From Chionis minor (lineage: Eukaryota > Chordata > Aves > Charadriiformes > Chionididae): a DNA stretch of 64,000 nt. The stretch spans positions 87,146 to 151,145 of the forward strand of contig VZSF01001902.1 of NCBI GenBank assembly GCA_013398295.1. Reading direction: 5' to 3'. The notes below the pieces were generated by a model that was given only the letters and a program-made list of their open reading frames with translations, did no database searches and was not told the origin of the DNA. Position numbers and translations under genes: made by a program. Shown in pieces: positions 25,104 to 37,418 of the stretch; the first letter of the stretch is position 1, and the number at the start of each line of letters is the position of its first letter.

Positions 25104-25960
25104 GTATGACAATACGGATTAGTTTTTTTCATGTGATTCCTAACACATAGCATGGTAACTAGTATTTTTTCTCCAGACTCATGAAGTTAATGAGATCTAT
25201 GTACGATATACCTACTTATATATATGTGTGTGTGTATATATATATACACACACACCTGCTTATACATATTAGTCTGTCAGCCCACTTCTAAAAAAGTGCA
25301 TCTAAATCCAAGAATAATCTTTACGTTGTTGAGGCAAGCTGGAAGGTCTCAGCATTCCTACAAATCTCATAAAAAGCTGATGTGCTGCTTAAGTAGAGAG
25401 ATTCAAATTAATATCAGATGTTTTTTGTCCTGGCTGACTATAGAGCAGCATCGCCATTTGAGGATTGCAATCACCAAGTTCTCTATGAAGTAGTACAGTT
25501 TTGATGTATTTCAATGTACGGGAGGAAAAGTTGATAGCCACCAGAAAGAAAGAGGGAGAGGTGATGAGGAATTACTTCACAATTCAAAACCCTTCAAATG
25601 CAAGAAATTGTCTGGTATATCTAAGATAGTTTTAAATCTGATGTATCTAGGAAAGACCTCCTTTATTTAAGAGCACTGAAATCACAGGATATAATCATCC
25701 TCCAGATTTCTGGTGAATTTTGTTTGCTTATTTCCCATGGAGAGCTTTTTGACCTTTGCGTTAAGCAAAATGATTTTTGCCATTGTCTTGATTTGGATAG
25801 CCTCATTAATTTCTTCTACAAAATCCATCAGGAGGGTTGAAAGGCAGTAAGACATGAAGTCATTCTGTTGAGCTTTTCAAGATTATCTCCTCACAGTTCA
25901 GAGCTTGTCTTCCACGGTGTCGGTGTACATAGGTAGCCTTTCCTTCTCTCTGTCTCGCAG
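25104..25960 (+). other. ADAMTS19: Intron, 857 bp
   Basis: Shortest complete intron in the window, with GT-AG ends. It holds the (GT)(AT)(AC) palindrome at 25226-25255. The rest is unremarkable. Confidence 0.88.
25226..25255. repeat. Perfect 30-bp palindrome (GT)5(AT)5(AC)5
   Basis: Three consecutive dinucleotide blocks, GT x5, AT x5 and AC x5, make a perfect inverted repeat. It is alternating pyrimidine/purine in each block and flanked on the left by more TA units. It could form a hairpin in RNA or a cruciform/Z-type structure in DNA. It lies 122 bp downstream of the preceding exon. Confidence 0.95.
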
Positions 25961-26114
25961 GTGCTGCTTTTCCATGACCAGAGCTATGGTCTACACTATG
26001 AGTACACAATCCCACTGGATCCTCTTCCTGAGAATCAGAGCTCTAAAGTACCAGAGCCCCTTTTCATGTGGACTCATTCTGCCTGGGAGGACTGCGATGC
26101 TGTATGTGGAGGAG
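25961..26114 (+). CDS. ADAMTS19: ADAMTS19 exon: spacer end and start of TSR2
   Basis: 154-nt exon, phase 0 in, one base carried over. It encodes the last spacer strands ([18 protein letters not shown]) and a short linker with an NQS sequon. The beginning of TSR2 follows, with [19 protein letters not shown]2 has V where the O-fucose sequon would need S or T (CDAVCGGG), so it is probably not POFUT2-modified. The acceptor TCTCGCAG is good. The donor GTAAAA is followed directly by an A-rich, CA-rich stretch. Confidence 0.95.
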
Positions 26115-28816
26115 GTAAAATAAAATAAAAACATACAAACACATACACACAAACACACGCATTAAAATTTTACATGTGTATACAATATGTATGTACATAC
26201 ACAATACATACATGTGGATGTATACAATATGCCTATATGTGTATATACACTGTGTGTGTCTATGTGTGTCTCTCAATTAAAACACATGGTGTATTTATAT
26301 TTAAGAATCTGATGGTCGGTATTGTATATTTAATAGTAATATCCTCTTTGCAGTTTGTATGATTCCATACAATGATGGACATACTTCAGTCTCACACTTC
26401 CTGATTATATTAAAAGGAAAGTCATAACTCTAGGAAAAGATTCTAACTAAGTAAAGTAAGTAGAAAAAGATGGTAGTGGAGGAATAAAATCTAGATTAAC
26501 AAAGCAAGTTCAAGACGCAGTTTCCAAGAAGAAATACAAGTGCAAGAGCTAGAACAAGAATAGAAAGTTCATATGCATTCCACTCTGTATTTGGAACTAT
26601 TGAAGATAAATGATCTGTAAAATACATTTCAAACTACAGAAAAGCTGAACCCCGGTCTCAGATCAAATATGTACAGTTAGTAACATGAGTTGAGGATGAT
26701 CCAGAAACATATGGAACAAATATTACAACAGCAGATATTAGTATGCTGATGTGATATTTTCCCAATGTTTATGTTTATAAAACATAAAAAATGTGAATTT
26801 GGAAGAATAAAATACAGATATGAAAACAAATATTGTGACATGAACAGTATTGCCATAACAAAATCCCTTAAAACTTTTTAGAAGATGGTTATTCAACTAG
26901 GTAATTACAATAAAAAAACACTTCAGAGGGTTTTCTTAATTAATGCAACCTATAGAGGTCTGTTCATACCTTGTGCAATTAGTCAGACTTGCACTGTGAA
27001 TCTGAAATACTGATTTTTGAAAGCTGTCTTTCCTGCTTACAACCTCAACAGTCACGGTTGCTCTCATCAGTAGTTCTGAAAACTGCTGTGCACCTTGTGA
27101 TTGAATAAGAAGGCCTGGAAATGCTTTACTTTCTCATAACAGCAGCATAAGGAACACAGTGTTCTAGCTCCTTTGACTCTGTGAACAATCCTGGTGTAAT
27201 GACAGATTACTGTAGTTTCCATAAACATGCTTTTTGTGGTTTGGTAAGAAAGCTTCTTCCCTGAAGGTATTTTATACGTGGTGCTAGTAGCATCCTCTGT
27301 TTCTTAGGAGTGGGTTCCTGTTCACTTGGAGTCTTCATGCTTTTTACAGCTTCCTGCAGTATTTTTAGAATAATTTTAATGCTATCTCTCATTATTGCCC
27401 CAAATATTTCTAAGGTTACCTATCATCTGGAGAAGTCTTAAAATGCAGTATGGTGGTAATTTATTCTACATTAATGCTTAAATAAATATTTAAGTGTTTT
27501 ACTGCAATGTTTATCATATTTTTCTGTTGTAGCTGGCCTCCATTTTTGTTATTGTCTAAAATAGCTGCATTAATACAAACTTCCATAAAAGTTATTTTTA
27601 CTGCAAATATTCTGAAATACAAGTGAAAGATTTTTCTTACTTTAGACAAAACCATTTTAACTTTTCTTTTAGTTCTTTTAGGCTTAAATACGATTTCAAT
27701 AATGAAATTAAAACGCTGCAGCTTGTACCCTGTGTAAATACTTGTGTTTCAATTTTTAGTATCAATATTTTGATGATTCTGATTAAGGAATATAACAATT
27801 ATCGGTAGGTTTGCTTAGATGTTTAAAGCGCATGTCAGGATGAAACTATTGATGAAGCCATGTGGTTTCATGCGTGTAACTGGTCTGCGACCTCCTGTGT
27901 TGCAGAAAAGCTTTCTTTGTGTGGGAGAGAATACGAATACACAGATGTGTATGTAAATGCAGAAAGAATTGTCAAACATTTCAAATGCTGTATACGAGAG
28001 ATAAGTTGCATGTGCTCTCATGTACACAAGTGCCACGTAGAATGTCAGCTGTGGTCACAGACATAATGTGCATTTATAACTTAACTGCTCCATCCCCTGG
28101 CTCATTTCTGACGGCGGGGGAACATTGCATGCTTAAGTCTGCCCTGCTGCTGCGTGCACCCTGTTTGTCGCTAAACTTCCTGATAGAAACGGAATGTTAG
28201 AACGTAATCGTAGGAACAAATGGTTGTGAACCTGCTCTCTACTAACTGGTGTCTTTAGTTCAGGGATTGCTAGTTTTCTAGAAATAGGTTCCCGTCTAAT
28301 TAAAAGTTACTGCTTGCGGTGGGTACTATGTTAAATTCTTATTTCTAATGCGTCCGGCTTCAGGAGACACCAGGCAGAACTACTCAGCTTGAGCAAGACG
28401 GAGAAGCAGGACTTGTCATTCCTTTCCTTATTGTATGTATTAATGAGCAACCATACCTTTCTGTGTAATTCTTCTGCAAGCTTTTCTCAGCGCTGCGGAC
28501 GAGTGGCTGAGAAAGAAACAATTATTCCAGGAAGACTAAGGGTTTGGCCTATGGCTAGTTACAGGGGTAAAGCGACAAAACTTTGTTGGCAGTGGTGTGC
28601 GAAGTTCGGATTAGAAAATCACGTTGTTCCCTACAAACTTTAATATCTCTCTTAGGCTCCCTGCTCGCTTTGATTTTCTTTTACAGGTTTTCCAGTTCTT
28701 TCAGCCAAACTGTACATGAAATGGCTGCATCTGATAAAGATACCTTTGTCATTTTTTAACAAAGTTGCATGTTCCTGGTTTCTCCACACACCTTTTTTTT
28801 TATTATTTTTTACTAG
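26115..28816 (+). other. ADAMTS19: Intron, 2702 bp
   Basis: GT-AG intron. Its 5' end is a CA/TG-rich region at 26126-26275. The rest is AT-rich with no recognised element. Confidence 0.85.
26126..26275. repeat. CA-rich then TG-rich low-complexity region
   Basis: The first part is imperfect ACAT/ACAC repeats. The second is ATGTAT/TGTG repeats such as CTGTGTGTGTCTATGTGTGTC. The two halves are partly complementary, so the transcript could fold back on itself. The region begins 12 bp after the splice donor. CA repeats in introns are known binding sites for hnRNP L; a role here is only inferred. Confidence 0.85.
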
Positions 28817-28952
28817 GTGAAAGAAAGACAACAGTCTCTTGCACAAAGATTATGAACAAGAATATCAGTCTTGTGGACAACAAGAAGTGCAAATACTTAA
28901 CAAAACCTGAACCACAGATCCGCAAGTGCAATGAGCGGCCATGCCAGACCAG
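28817..28952 (+). CDS. ADAMTS19: ADAMTS19 exon: TSR2
   Basis: 136-nt exon that completes a split glycine codon and leaves after two bases of an arginine codon. It encodes the body of TSR2: ERKTTVSCTKI, an NIS N-glycosylation sequon, NKKCKYLTKP and the closing RKCNERPCQT. The cysteine spacing fits a thrombospondin type 1 repeat. The acceptor is TTTTTTACTAG. The donor is GTAATA. Confidence 0.95.
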
Positions 28953-31311
28953 GTAATAGTAATTTGGTTAAATTAAAGCAAAATATCAGATGTAAAAATC
29001 TTAGGAGCTAAGAGAGATGACTGCCTCTGGCAGTGAATGTGCAGTAAATACATACATCCAAAAGGTTACAGTGCAAAATGTAAGGAAAACAGAAACACTG
29101 GCTGCTGTTTCCCCTGAGTTTTATTGAAAGATAGCCCTTAAGCACCATGCCTAAATCAATTCTTATTCAATGAAGCAGCTCATTACTTTCCTCAGGAAGC
29201 GTTCTCACAGACTGATGTGTACTCTGAAATTGAAATTTAAGTTCTGTTTATATAAAGATGGATTTAATCCCATGCTTTTAATTAGTTATATATTTTAGCG
29301 TTCAATCATGGTTTTGCTCCTTTAGAAGCTCTTACTAAGCTCTGGGTGGACGAAGTAGTAAATAAATGAATGAATGAATAAATAAATAAATAATCTGTTA
29401 ATTTGGTCGTCTACATTGATGCAACTTGAAGTAGAAAGAGCCTTCCCCTCTCTCCTCTCCCTCTCCCCACGTGCCTTTGTATATGGATCAGTAGACAGCA
29501 CTAGACCGATGGTGGAATGGTGTAAGAAGCAGGAGGAGCTTTTTTTCTCTCAATTTCACCCCAGGGGGCAGCGGCAGCATGCAGCCTGTACCCTGCAAAA
29601 CCCACCTCATTTGGTGTCCCTGCAGCTGAGCTGGCAGCCTGCTCCTTGCGCTGGCTGTCCAGGCTGGCACAATGACCCATTTTGGAGTTTGCCATCCTGC
29701 TCCAAAGTGGCAGCTAGAAAATATGACTGTCCCCAAGTATTGTGTGGGGCTTGGGTAAGATATCTGCCACCTTTCAGGGGAGGAGAGAGCAGCTAGCAAT
29801 AGCCGGCTAGCATCCCCGGGAGTAAGCACTGCGATAGATAGCTCTTCTGCAGTCATCTGTAGAAGAGGTAGATGGTATTTTTAAAGAAAACAATGCAAAG
29901 TAAATAAAATGCAAATATTGTTGAAGAAAGTATGTAAAATGAACCAGAAGACATAGCTTTCTTGGAAGGGATGGAATACTGAACTTGCTAACATGCAAGT
30001 TATGATACTTTTTAAGTAAGACCAAACCAGTGAGGTTTGGAATTTCCTAGTCTAAAGCATTACACTTTGGAGGGATTATTTGTATTTCATTATGTACAGA
30101 CTTGAGCAGATCTTTATTTTATTTTATTAACATCACTGTGCACTTAATGTATAGGTGTGTAATAGACTTATCTTTTTCTGAGGCCTTATCAACTATAAAT
30201 TGTCAATGTTCTGTAGCTTTTTTCCAGCTTTTTAAATGAAACATTTTAAATGTTGCTAATTGCTACTCAGAGCTACACAGAGATGCTGTGCTGAGAAGTG
30301 TAGAAGGATATCATGATCCTTAACTTATATGTTGAGTTTTTGATACAGTGTTAGTGATTCTTAGAAAATAAATATTGTTAGCTTTCAACAGAAATGTAAC
30401 TAAAGCGAACGCTTGCATAACTAGTTGTTTGCTATTGGCACTTGAAGAAGTATCTTAAACTCTATTGCATTATCTTGACAGGCTGTGATTTGTAAACTGA
30501 GTCTCTGGACTGATAATATGAAAACCTTAGTTAAACGTTTTATTTTCTTACAAGAAATGCGTGACAGAAGGTTGGAATGGATTTGTTAAATCTTGGTTTC
30601 CTAAAAACTCTTCCTTGCAATCTAAGCCTCCTGGGACACACTTGTGTACTGCAGAGCTGTTTGATTTCTTAGGGCACATGGCCATAGTCTGGACCTGCAG
30701 AACATTTGGGGAAAATTATGTTCTAGAACAATTGCTCTCTAGGTATGTGGGCTTTGCCAAGCTGCATCAGCCTACCTTGCTGCTAGGATTTAAACCATGC
30801 AACCTGAATTAGGCCTGACCTTGAAGAACATGAAGAAGTCTGAGTTTTTATATTTCCTCCAGTGCAGCAAGCCTTTCACACAGGAGTGGTTCTGTCTTGC
30901 AACTGAGTGTTTTCGAAGAATGCTGGACTTTACATGTAAGACATGCACTTGACATATGGATAGCCATATAGATAGAGAATAAGAGACAGGCTGATCAGTG
31001 ATCTGTCATCTTTAAAATGTATGTGTATTCTGGAGCTTTTCTAATTTGGAATTAAGTAAGAGGAGAGTACTCTGAAAACATAGGGACAACAAATGGACCA
31101 GGGAACGAAATTATATGAAAGTTAACACCTTATTTAATGTAAAATATGTCAGATTAATAAGTGGTCCGCTAACAAAATGCAGTTAAAAGCAGGCGGAAAA
31201 TACGCAGGTATGTCTTGGGTGTGTGTACTGGTAAGCAAGAGAGTAAGATGATGCGATGGTACTTTTCCCTTCCTAATTTCTTCTTACTGCACTGCCTGTA
31301 TTTCTTTATAG
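28953..31311 (+). other. ADAMTS19: Intron, 2359 bp
   Basis: GT-AG intron. It contains an (AATA/AATG)n microsatellite at 29359-29394 and a GC-rich patch at 29540-29830, which is not CpG-island-like and is of unknown origin. The two overlapping long frames in that patch on opposite strands have no recognisable homology. Confidence 0.85.
29359..29394. repeat. (AATA/AATG)n microsatellite
   Basis: Tetranucleotide tract that changes from AATA to AATG and back to AATA. Simple intronic repeat. Confidence 0.9.
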
Positions 31312-31516
31312 ATGGATGATGACAGAATGGACTCCGTGTTCAAGAACATGTGGAAAAGGGACCCAGAACAGACAAGTAGCCTGCACACAGCAGCTCAGAA
31401 ATGGGACCCTGATCAGAGCTAGGGAGAGGGATTGCCTTGGGCCAAAGCCTGCTTCTGCACAGCGCTGTGAAGGCCAGGACTGCATGACTGTGTGGGAGGC
31501 AGGAGTCTGGTCCGAG
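31312..31516 (+). CDS. ADAMTS19: ADAMTS19 exon: TSR3 and start of TSR4
   Basis: 205-nt exon, the longest coding exon here. It completes a split arginine codon and ends in phase 0. It encodes TSR3 (WMMTEWTPCSRTCGKG, an NGT N-glycosylation sequon and a closing CEGQDC) and the opening of TSR4 (VWEAGVWSE). TSR3 has an intact O-fucose sequon, CSRTCGKG. The acceptor is TTTATAG. The donor is GTGCTG, a weak site that lacks A/G-A-G at +4 to +5. The junction is nevertheless fixed, because the next exon supplies the required cysteine of WSEC. Confidence 0.95.
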
Positions 31517-33395
31517 GTGCTGCATTTGTTTATACAAATAGTCCTTAGTGATTCATTATGCCTTACTCTTTTCTGGGAATATGATTTTTTCAGTGGCAAG
31601 TGGCACAGCCCAGCCTAATGATTTTCACGGTCCTCATGCAATGATTTGGCAAAGAGATCAGGGACTAAGAAAACCAGCCGTGTAGCACTACTACATTTTA
31701 CCTAGTTAATGTCCTGGAACAGTTTCTTTTGGCCAGTTTTCAAGCACGTATAATCAAGTATGTCCTGACTGTAGTCGTGGGTAGCTAGGGGTGAATGGAA
31801 TTAAGGTCATCCTTTATCAGCTACCAGACCTTGGGTTCAGACTGGGAACATCTCTGACATACAGTTGTACTTAGGGATGTCGATCGGCTCTGCTTCAGAG
31901 AGGCCATGAGGGGAGCTGCTTGCAAAGAAGGACATTTCCTTCCCTTCCTCTCTCTTCTCACCTCTTTTTCCAAGAACAGCACAGGCTGTGGGCAAAAGGG
32001 CTTATAAATAACACAATTTCACACACATTGCATCCTGAAGCATTGCTACAGAATGTAATTATTATTCAAAAAGCTTTATTAATTTAAGAACTTTTAATGT
32101 GCATGTCCATTTGACTTTCTTCTTACTCTAAAAAGCTATATTACTACCAAAAACAATCGACTGTGGTGGAAGAAGGGTGGTGTTATCACTGCCATCTGGA
32201 CAAGCTGAAGGGGTTATTTGGAGCATCTCTCTCCATTGGAAGAGCAAGGCAATTGTGATTGCCTCCCATACCAGAAGCTGTGCTGTGGGTCCCTCTGGGT
32301 TCAAAATACAAATAGCAGATTCTGAATGTGGGCGCAGTTTCTTCTTTGGGCTCCTCTGCTCAGCAGCACCCCTTGATCTCCAAGGAAGAAAGAGCTAAGA
32401 CAGAGAATGTTTTCAAAGAGATAAGAGAAGTAAATAGCAGCAGTTCTTGGTTTGGTACACAGAGGTTTATAATGCAAGGGCTGGCTGCGAGAAGAATGGT
32501 ATTCACTTAGAGAGGTGCAAGAAAGAAACCCAGATTGTTTGGTTGGTTTCTTTCACTTGAGAGATGAGAAATAAGTAAGCATGTTTTTGTTGGAAGCAAT
32601 AACTATATTCTGAAGAGTGAGGTGTTTCCCATGGCCGTTCCTCCTATCACCATTATATTGGAAGCTAGCCATTACTGCTTCCTGCAGTTATAATCAGCTT
32701 GGCAAAGGAGAGTTTTGATCTGCAAGTAGTGGGATGATCAAAAGCAGTGATAATGTTTTGAGAAGGAAATGGCATAATTTTTGGCAGTGTAAGTGGAAAT
32801 GGTGGAAAAAAACTTAGATTAAGACCTTCTGTGCAACTCAAAGAGAGTTTTCACATGCTGTATATGCAGTGACTTTGAATTTTCGAATTCAGTCTGGATT
32901 CTTGCATAGTTTTAGAATATTTACTTTTCCATTTTAACTTTTTTCCCTTTCAAAAAAAGGTCTATTAGACACTAGTAGTTTTTCTGAAGTTGTTTCATAA
33001 CTTATTCCTATGAACATTATTTAAATTTTCTTTCATATTTCCTTTCATTTGCAGAACAAAGATTGCCTAGTATTTTCAGTATAACAGTTTGCATTTGCTT
33101 CATCATAATTTCCCAGATGTTTCCTTATCCAAGAGCCTAGTTTTACCTTGAGCAAATATTTTTTGATCTAATGATATATTTTTAGCTGAAAATGAAACAA
33201 TTACCATTTTGCACTATAAAGAATTTTTGTTTGTTTGTTAGTTTTTAACAAATCCAGTGCTTGTGCAAGACTGGAAGTCAGGAAATCACTGAAGTCTTGA
33301 AATATTTATGCTAGCCTGGCAAAGGTCATTAGAAGGGGATAAAGTGGGGCAACTATGACTTTCCTAGAAACCTGAAAAGCATCTTTTTCCAACAG
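31517..33395 (+). other. ADAMTS19: Intron, 1879 bp
   Basis: GT-AG intron with a non-optimal GTGCTG donor and a TTTTTCCAACAG acceptor. No recognised repeat. Retention would add 33 codons and then a stop. Confidence 0.85.
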
Positions 33396-33548
33396 TGCTC
33401 TGTAAAGTGTGGTAAGGGAGTACGGCATCGGACTGTGAGGTGCACCAATCCCCGCAAGAAATGTGTTTTGTCCACAAGACCTAAAGAAGCAGAGGACTGT
33501 GAAGACTATTCCAAATGCTACGTCTGGAGAATGGGAGACTGGTCTAAG
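33396..33548 (+). CDS. ADAMTS19: ADAMTS19 exon: TSR4 and start of TSR5
   Basis: 153-nt exon, phase 0 at both ends. It encodes the body of TSR4 ([16 protein letters not shown], then CEDYSKC) and the opening of TSR5 ([10 protein letters not shown]). TSR4 has K instead of S/T in the fucosylation position (CSVKCGKG) and so probably lacks O-fucose. The donor GTGAGG is good. CR1 sequence begins within about 45 bp downstream of it. Confidence 0.95.
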
Positions 33549-33589
33549 GTGAGGCATCCTTGACACTAGTGCCCCACAGCATAACACAT

Positions 33590-33830
33590 TTTGGACTTGG
33601 GGGTACTGGTGGAGAAAAAGCTAGCAATGGGCAATCACAGCCCAGAAAGCCAGCTGTGTCCTGGGCTGCATCGAAAGAAGCGTGTCCAGCAGGTGGAGGG
33701 AGGTGATTCTGCCCCTCTGCTCCACTCTGGTGAGACCCCAGCTGGAGTACTGTGTCCAGCTCTGGAGCCATCAGCACAGGAAAGACATGAACCTGTTGGA
33801 GCACGTCCAGAGAATTTCTTTTGTCAGTTT
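33590..33830 (+). mobile_element. CR1 LINE fragment (3' part of ORF2)
   Basis: Sense-oriented CR1 sequence with the blocks GACTTGGGGGTACTGGT, GTGTCCAGCAGGTGGAGGGA and CTGGTGAGACCCCAGCTGGA, then TACTGTGTCCAGCTCTGG. These match the CR1 reverse-transcriptase 3' region (a PxLEYCVQxW-like stretch). It is diverged and truncated at both ends, with approximate limits. Confidence 0.88.
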
Positions 33831-36800
33831 TGGAGTCTCCTAGTTGAGGGAATAATAAAGTTACCAAAAAAACCTCAACAAAACAAACAACCAAAAACAT
33901 ACCAAAACCAAAACATGTAGTCACACTGAGACCATAGTATAAATAAAAATGAGAAGTATGAAAAAAGTGTGAGATGAATCTTCGATATCATGCAAATCTG
34001 CTATAAATTTAGTGTTATCAGTAGACAAGCAAATAAGTCCAGAAATTGCAGCTCACTCCAATCTCATAGTTTGCGCATTTCATTAATTTGCATTTGCACA
34101 TTTTATTTGTGTTTCCAATAAGTTACACTCCCCACATTATAAGGAAGCACGTTTAGCCTATTAAATTGCTACATAGACCATTTAATATCTAGGAAGCATC
34201 TACTACTGTCTATTCAGAGCACTCAACATAGCTGTCAGTACATTATTTCCTTGGCATATGGGTTTTGATTCCAGTGAGGTACATAAGCACAGGCCAAACC
34301 ATAACAGAAAATATTGGTTAGATCTGTGATTTAGTGTGTTATTGGACTGGGACCTTGAACATCTGATACAGTTTTGAATATCCAAAACATGCTGAAATAA
34401 TGAAATTGAACCTTAACAGTCAAGGTATTTTCTTGCCATATCACAGACCACACTTTAGCAGAGAGATTGTAATCTTTTTCTTTCCTTGCTTCTCTTCATA
34501 ACTTTGCACATAACACTTCTACTTTCAGTGCTTAACATTATTGCAGCAGTTTTTAGCTTGCTTGTATGGAGAAGTATTTAGTGTATTTTTAGTTGTCTTT
34601 CATGTGACGTAACAGCTGGAAACAAGGACTAGAGCCAGTAGTGTATGACTAGCCAGTCTTCCGAGAATTAGCTGCAAGTACTCTGTGGGCAACTAGTGTT
34701 TCACAGAATTCTGCTTGGGAGCTCCCATTTTATGATGAAGGGGTATAAATTGTCACTCTCACATTACTGTTTATTCCATTTTCTTCACTTTTTTTTCACA
34801 TTTAAAGTATAAAGGATAGTGTCAAATGATTTTTTTTTCCTAATATATTTGGAAAGATATTGGAACAGCCTCACTGAAACTAGAAGATAACCCCTCTACG
34901 TCAGCTACTTCAAAAGCACAAAGTAGTATGATTATTAATTTTTTTAACAACAGGAGCAACTACAGTAGCAGGGTCACTTTTACAAGGAGATGTGTTTGGC
35001 AATAAAGTGTAGTAGTTGCATTTCTGTACCACAGAACAGCAGTAAAAAGCTGCATCATTTAGCACTAGCACCAGCAGGGAGTAGACTATGGAGAAATGAC
35101 CATCTGCTTTGCTAGTTGAAGCAGTCATTCAAATCAAGTTGCTGAGGCTATGTGGGGATGCTCAGACAGTTACACTGTGTTCCCAGTGCCCTCTGGAGAA
35201 AAGAAGGGCTTTATTCGCTAATTCAGTACTTTTCACATACATCCATGTCATAGATGAATGTACTTCTTCCTGTTTAAAATTTACTGACATCATTTATGTT
35301 CTGCTTTCCTCCCATAGTCAAAGCTGTAACACTGTCACCTAAATTGTACTTCAAACTTCAAAATCAGAAGATGGGGAAATATTTCATATAGAATTGACAA
35401 AACCTTTTGAACAGTTAACATGTAGCCTGACTGTGCAGCTGAGATTTTCCAAGATTTATACCAAAAAATAGATGCTTCAGTTTCTCTACAGAGACATGAG
35501 TTCAATTTAAAGTATACTTGCATTTCCGGTTTTTTCCCCCCTGTTACTATTCTGTTCCATTGCTAAAGTACATAGCAACATGAAGTCATGGCATACATGT
35601 TAATATGTCTGCAACGGGGGAAACAAATGAAAAGCTCAGATAAATGTTAATCTTTGCTCACTGTTTGTTTCTAACTCAGAGGTTCAGTGCAGCCTTCTGT
35701 GGTCACTGTTTTTGCTCTTTAGGATTGTTCTTGACATTGACAGAAGGCTGTTCCTTTGAGCAGAGCCAAGTTCCCCCAAGTTAATGCCAAGACTTGGCTT
35801 GAAAAATTTAAATGACGCTTCTCACACATTGAGACAAAAGGCTTAATGTGATCCTTATTGGCTTTGCTGCTCCCCTTGAACTCCTAAGGCATAATTTCAA
35901 ATGAAGCTTGAATTGCACTATTACTGAAAATATAACATTATTAATAATCTTAGTAGTGCTGTAATAGAGTTAATTTGTTTTAGAGATACAGTCACATAGA
36001 GATGAAATAATTATTCTGCTCAATGTTCTAACAATAATACCAAGATCAAAGAAAATTTGACCAAAATCGCAAGCTGCAATATGTCAATAAACACATCAAT
36101 CCTTCTAAAATTCTGAATTAATTTTAAAGCATGCTGTATAACCTGGACTGTATGCAGCATTAAACTCCGTAATAGCTCTAAAGTCAGCAAGGTGGCTCAA
36201 TACACTGAACGCTGCTGTTCTTAGCAGCAGCTGGGCTCTGTGCCTGCCCTTGTGAGGAAAATGAGTACAATGAGAATGTAAAGAATAAAAGCTCACGCTG
36301 AGCTTCTGGACCCAGCACCCAGCAACACTACCAACTGCGTTGCCTTTTCCCAGTAAATGCCGTCCCTGGAATACCATACTTGCCAATGTCAAAGTTACGT
36401 TCGGATGAGTAAAGCTCATAGCTTACAACTACTATAGCACCAGTTTGGGCGAAGCGTAGCTCAGTCTTATTAGCAGCAGTGTCCTTTACTAAACTGCCCA
36501 TTGCCACCCATTTCGAGACTATTTAGGTACAGGTCATGCTCAGAGGAATTTGTCATATAAGGATAAACAAGTCGGCAGGGGAGAGGTGAAATGAAATGCA
36601 TATACCTGGCTTACTAGAGAAGTTCACGTTACTGTAGAAGTCGTTCACCAAAAAAGACTTGAATGTCAACAGCATAGGCCACTCGAAGGATAGCAGGTCT
36701 AGGGTACGTTACTTCACGTAGGAAGCTCTGTATAATTTTTTTACTTATTTGTTTAGAATCTTCAGAACATTGGTGGAATAAATGAAGCATGAGAGGCAGG

Positions 36801-37371
36801 ATGAATTTTGGAAGGGAGAATAATTTTTAGAATGGGTTTTGGAAATAGTAACTGAAAGCATAAGTTTGATGTGATATTATACCAGAAACCTTTGGAGAGA
36901 TTGGGCAGAGTATAGTAGGATCAAACGGTGGGCAACAGAGTAGAACTTATAAGAAGCCATTTGTAAGATGTGAAGAAAGAGAAAGTATGTGTTTATAGGA
37001 GACCAGAGAAGATAATACGGTGTAAGTTCTAAAAAGACATTTGGCCACGGAGGCTGGAAAGAGTATGTATTCAGTAGAAACCAAAGAAGAAGCAGCAGCA
37101 GAATTTCTAAATGGTATCTGTGTGTTAGACCAGAGATGCAGGGGAGTCAAATATGACATCTGGGATAATGGTCCCAGCGATTGGGATGGAGTTCGCTTTG
37201 TTCGCCTGAAGAAGCAAAAATGGTGAAAAAAGTTAATCTGACAATTTTTTTTCCAGTGAGTCTGAAAGGACATCTGAAGCAACTGCTTAGTTTTTACACC
37301 AGTAAGTCCCATAATTCATGGCCTATTCCAAATTATTTATTTAATACAGTACATGCAGTGCTGTCTAGAAA

Positions 37372-37418
37372 GCGTGTGTGCGTGTGTGTGTGTGCGCGCG
37401 CGCACGCATCGGGGGGGG
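37372..37418. repeat. (TG)n(CG)n tract with G8 run
   Basis: Alternating purine-pyrimidine sequence, TG repeats then CG repeats then CACG, followed shortly by eight Gs at 37411-37418. It is a classic candidate for left-handed (Z) DNA. The CpGs persist in an otherwise CpG-poor intron. Confidence 0.88.

Noticed and set aside
29416..29856. Overlapping 126- and 122-codon frames on opposite strands
   Set aside because: They arise because a GC-rich patch has few stop codons. Having both strands open is typical of composition, not coding.
37041..37226. 61-codon frame with a somewhat protein-like sequence
   Set aside because: It begins with TTG rather than ATG, has no recognised homology and is overlapped by an antisense frame. 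Not supported.
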